NCBI GenBank assembly: GCA_965153455.1
Contig: OZ234501.1
Location: forward strand, 8,742,001 to 8,806,000
Source of the DNA: Sphagnum compactum
Taxonomy: Eukaryota > Bryophyta > Sphagnopsida > Sphagnales
Reading direction: 5' to 3'
Length of the DNA stretch: 64,000 nt
Shown here: positions 60,251 to 64,000 of the stretch, in pieces
Numbering within the stretch: position 1 is the first letter of the stretch
Layout of the letters: each line of letters starts with the position of its first letter
Made by a program: the position numbers and the translations under genes
Notes under the pieces: model-generated
The model's database searches: none
The model's input: only the letters and a program-made list of their open reading frames with translations
Told to the model about the DNA's origin: nothing

Positions 60251-62170
60251 TCCAAACTTCACACATGGCATCACAAGAAATATTACAAAACCCCTATGTG
60301 TAGTGATGCCACAAATAAAACAATGCCAAATAACAACAATGAATAATCTGCATGATGCCACTAAAGTGAATCTTTGCAACTTCAAGTGATAAAATGTCCA
60401 ATATATGGACGGCACATGGGCGCACACACAACGCATTATTTGCAACTATTAAACGAAGGTTACAACAATCAATCATTATTCATCCAATCTAAGCTTCACA
60501 CATGACGTCACAAGAAAGGTTGCAAAACCCCAACACGCGATGGTACCAAAAATAGCACCAAGTGGCAACAACAAACAATCTACAATATGCCACTAAAAGT
60601 GAATCTTTACAACTTCAAGTGAGAAAATGTCCAATAGATGGGCAACACATGGGCATGCCACAATGCATTACTTGCAACAATTAGATGAAGGTTGCAACCA
60701 TCACTCATTGTTCATCTAATCCAAACATCACACATGATATCTCAAGAGAGGTTATAAAACCTCGTGTGTGATGGTGCCATAAATAAAACAACACCAAGTG
60801 GTAACAACAAGCAATTCGCATTATGCCATTAAAAGTGGATTTTTGCAACTTCAAATGAGAAAATGTCCAATATATGGGTGACACATGGGCGCACCACAAC
60901 GCATTACTTGCAATTGTTAGACGAAGGTTACGACAATCAGTCATTATTCATCCAATCCAAGCTTCACACACAACGTCACAAGAAAGGTTGCAAAACTTGA
61001 ACGTGCGATGGTACCACAAATAAAATAGCGACAAGTGGCAACAATAAACAATCCGCAATATGCCACTAAGAGTGAATCTTTGCAACTTCAAGTGATAAAA
61101 TGTCTAATAGATGGGCAACACATGGGCCTACCACAAGGCATTACTTGCAACTATTAGATGAAGGTTACGACCATTAGTCATTGTTCACCCAATTTTAACT
61201 TCACACATGGCATCACAAGAGAGGTTGCAAAATCCCAATGTGTGGTGGCACCACAAATAAAACAAGGCCAATTGACAACAACAAACAATCCACAATATGC
61301 CACTAAAAATGAATCTTTGCAACTTCAAGTGAGAAAATGTCCAATATATGGGCGACACATGGGTGCACCACAATGCATTACTTGCAATTATTAGACGAAG
61401 GTTGCAATCATTAGTCATTGTTCATCCAATCCAAATGTCACACATGGTGTCTCAAGAAAGGTTATAAAACCTTGATGTGTGATGGTGCCACAAATAAAAC
61501 AACACCAAGTGGCAACAAGAAACAATCCGTATTATGTCACTAAGAGTGAAATTTTGCAACTTCTAGTGGCAAAATGTCCAATAGATGGTGGACACATGGG
61601 TGCACCACAACACATTGCTTGTAATTATTAAACGAAGGTTACAACAATTAGTCATTGTCCATCCAATCCAAACCTTGCACATGGTGTCGCAAAAGAGGTT
61701 GCAAAACCCCAACATGTGGTGGTACCACAAATAAAACAACGCCAAGTGGCAACAATAAATAATCCACAATATGCCACTAAAAGTATACATTTGCAACTTC
61801 AAGTGAAAAAATGTCCAATAGATGGGCGACACATGGGCACACCATAACGCATTACTTGCAACTATTAGACAAAAGTTACGACCATCGGTCATTGTTCATC
61901 CAATCCAAACTTCACACATGGTGTTTCAAAAAAGGTTACAAAACCCCATTGTGCGATGGTGCCACAAATAAAACAATGCCAAGTGGCAATAACAAACAAT
62001 CCGCATTATGCCACTAAAAGTGAATATTTGCAACTTCAAGTAAAAATTGTCCAATAGATGGGTGACACATGGGTGCACAACAATGCATTGTATGCAACTA
62101 TTAATCATTAATCTTCAAATCAAAACCTCACACATGGTGTCATAAGAAAGGTGGCAAACCATGGCAACAT
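60251..62170. repeat. Satellite array: about eight monomers of about 236 bp
   Basis: Marker phrases such as CTTCACACATGG, AAAATGTCCAATAGATGGGC, GACACATGGGCGCACCACAA and TGCAACTTCAAGTGA recur. Unit starts are near 60258, 60491, 60726, 60963, 61200, 61437, 61674, 61910 and 62127, i.e. steps of 233-237 bp with a short last step (217). Monomers look roughly 85-90% alike. They give open stretches of 60-109 codons on both strands, but the unit length is not a multiple of three and the frames are not conserved, so these are not genes. Confidence 0.95.
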
Positions 62171-62539
62171 GTGGGCCATGTGCATTACATGTACATTTTA
62201 ATAACCATGTAGATTTTTGACACATGTCAAACATCTAGTAAAGCGTATATTGTAACATGTAGTTGATTAAAACGACTCCATTTAATGGAATGCACTTTAC
62301 ACTTTACACATCATACCAAAGTCATCAATGACATGGAATTTGAATATTAATCAAAAATAAAAAAATCCTAGTCAATAAGATGATTGGGCTTTGTGACTAA
62401 ATGTCCTTAGCAATTAAATAGGTGAAATGACATGGGTTTAGCAACTCATGAATGACTAGTTGCATATGTCCTTCCTAATTAGGATGTAGTCACAAAGTTC
62501 AATCGCAAAACCCAAGATGTGTTGTTGTGAAAGTGATGA
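62171..62539. other. Spacer between the satellite array and gypsy copy 2
   Basis: No gene or clear repeat was seen. Confidence 0.4.
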
Positions 62540-63305
62540 CGTTTGGAGTTTAAAATGAACTTCCAACATATCAGAGAGCTATTACCAAAGCATTCAGATA
62601 ATATTTAGACAATTTTATGAAGATATTTTTGGATGATTTTACAATGTACAATGACATGGATAGTCATTTGCAAAAGCTTAAATTATGCTTTCAAAAGTGC
62701 AAAAAAAATGGCATTAGTCTAAATCCAAACAAATGTGCATTCATGGTATTTTCAGGACTAATATTAAGTTTTATTGTTTCCAAAAAAAGGGAAACTAATG
62801 GATCCAAATAAAATATAAGTAATAGTAAACATGCCACCACTTAAGAATCCATAACAAATTCAAGTATTCAATGGTATGGCACAATTTTACAAATGTTTCA
62901 TAAAAAACTTTGTTACTATTATGGCACCTACTATTAAATTGATCATAAAAACACAAACTTTTCTTTGGACAGAAGAGTGTTAAAAAGCTTGGGAGTTGAT
63001 CAAATAGAAGCATATGGAAGCATCGAGATTGATATCACCAAACTAGCAAGTGGAGTTTCATGTTCATGCATATGCATCATTATTAGCTATAGGAGCTATG
63101 TTGTCTTAGAATTTGATAGGGAAGAATGATCAATCGCTAGTGTATGCTTCTAAATTTTTTAATAGAGTAGAACACAATTATAGCACTACAGAAATAGTGG
63201 CTTTAGCAATGGTCTTTGCTTTGCACAAGTTTAGACATTATCTATTGGGTAATATGTTTGTATTCTATGTAGACCATATGGCATTGGTCTATCTAGTAAC
63301 AAATT
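62540..63305 (+). pseudogene. Ty3/gypsy fragment, copy 2 (RT to RNase H)
   Basis: A second, separate copy of the same element family. RT: MKIFLDDFTMYNDMDSHLQK with an intact FLDD box, then LNPNKCAFMVFSGLILSFIV. After a frame break comes the connection region. RNase H: SLVYASKFFNRVEHNYSTTE, ALHKFRHYLLGNMFVFYVDH, ending at MALVYLV near 63300. It starts in mid-RT and stops in mid-RNase H, so both ends are truncated. Confidence 0.85.
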
Positions 63306-64000
63306 TTTGGTAGCACTTTCTAATAATAGATTTTTGATAACACTTCTCAATAGTGGTTTTGTAGTAGTAGGTTTTCGATATTGATTTTCAATATTGGTTT
63401 CTAGTAATCAAAATTGATACCAACAATTCTTGTCCTAAAAATCCTAACATTTTTTACACCTTAAATAACATCCACCTTGCAATTTGTAATTCCTGCACTA
63501 TGATTTTGCTAATGTTTCATCTACTTGTACATAACTTGGTATGTGGTGGCAAAAAGTTTCAATATACACCATGTTTTCAATAACTATTTCAAGTTCTTTG
63601 TTGACCCTTTCCTCAAGAACAACTCTATGGTTTATTATAGTGTCTTATGAAGCACTATAATCTACTTTTTTATTCCTCTCCCATTTTCAATAATATTGAC
63701 TATTAATGAAGTTACTCCTTCTAAGAGTAAACTAATGCTACCAATAGAAAATAGAACCAGGTGCAAGCAAGATATTTTATACATACTTGTTACCTTGTTG
63801 TCTACTTGAAAACACAAAAAAACAGATTTTCAACCCTTTAACCTTCTTCTAGCATTTCAAAACAAATGAAACATTTTCTTTTTCATGGGCATCTCTAGCC
63901 TCCTTTTAGCTTTCAAAAGCAATTTGTGTCATCATTTGGACTTGAAAAAATACCTCAAAAATATCCCCCATTTTTAAGGGTTGGGGATGATTTTAGTTAT
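63306..64000. other. AT-rich sequence after gypsy copy 2
   Basis: A short run of related phrases (TAGTAATAGATTTTTGATA, TAGTAGGTTTTCGATA) at 63.31-63.42 kb looks like a small degenerate repeat. Beyond it nothing is assignable. Confidence 0.4.

Noticed and set aside
60227-62108. Many 60-109 codon open frames on both strands in the satellite array
   Set aside because: They repeat with the monomer, shift frame because 236 is not a multiple of three, and contain stops in sister units.
60251-62170. CRISPR-like regular repeat spacing
   Set aside because: The whole 236-bp unit is repeated with no unique spacers, and the genome is a eukaryote.

Overview
The window is nuclear DNA from a land plant. 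It holds intron-containing plant genes with GT-AG splice sites, a germin-like protein, an ER protein ending in HDEL, an organelle intron maturase with a presequence-like first exon, CCCTAAA-type telomere-like repeats, and decayed plant Ty3/gypsy and hAT elements. Broad AT-rich repeat stretches between compact gene islands suggest a large, repeat-rich genome, perhaps a fern, other seedless plant or gymnosperm. That placement is a guess. Exon boundaries below were worked out by hand from splice signals, reading phase and protein family expectation.

Layout. 0.2-2.2 kb: nuclear group II intron maturase-like gene (+). 6.8-9.4 kb: organelle-type FolD, a bifunctional methylene-THF dehydrogenase/cyclohydrolase (+, six exons). 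10.3-13.9 kb: several plausible minus-strand exons of one or more genes I do not recognise. 15.1-19.5 kb: SUMO-conjugating enzyme SCE1/UBC9 (-, five exons), with a reverse transcriptase fragment in intron 2. 20-28.8 kb: AT-rich, gene-free, repeat-derived. 29.5-30.6 kb: Pelota/Dom34 (+, intronless). 33.2-34.7 kb: dead hAT transposase (-). 36.6-40.3 kb: SIL1/Fes1-type Hsp70 nucleotide exchange factor with signal peptide and HDEL (+, seven exons). 43.0-44.3 kb: F-box protein (+, three exons). 46.9-47.2 kb: small unidentified reading frame (-) beside a strong hairpin. 49.0-49.7 kb: germin-like protein (-). 50-53 kb: dispersed and tandem repeats. 53.6-63.3 kb: two decayed Ty3/gypsy copies separated by an array of about eight 236-bp satellite monomers; the first copy also carries a nested insertion.

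The genes are housekeeping functions with no common pathway (organelle splicing, one-carbon metabolism, SUMOylation, ribosome rescue, ER folding, ubiquitin ligase adaptor, extracellular cupin). There is no operon-like logic. The unusual content is mainly in the repeats: a near-perfect 156-bp inverted pair 28.6 kb apart, three non-coding dispersed repeat families, several tandem arrays beside genes, and an RT fragment that reads in frame from a SUMO E2 exon.
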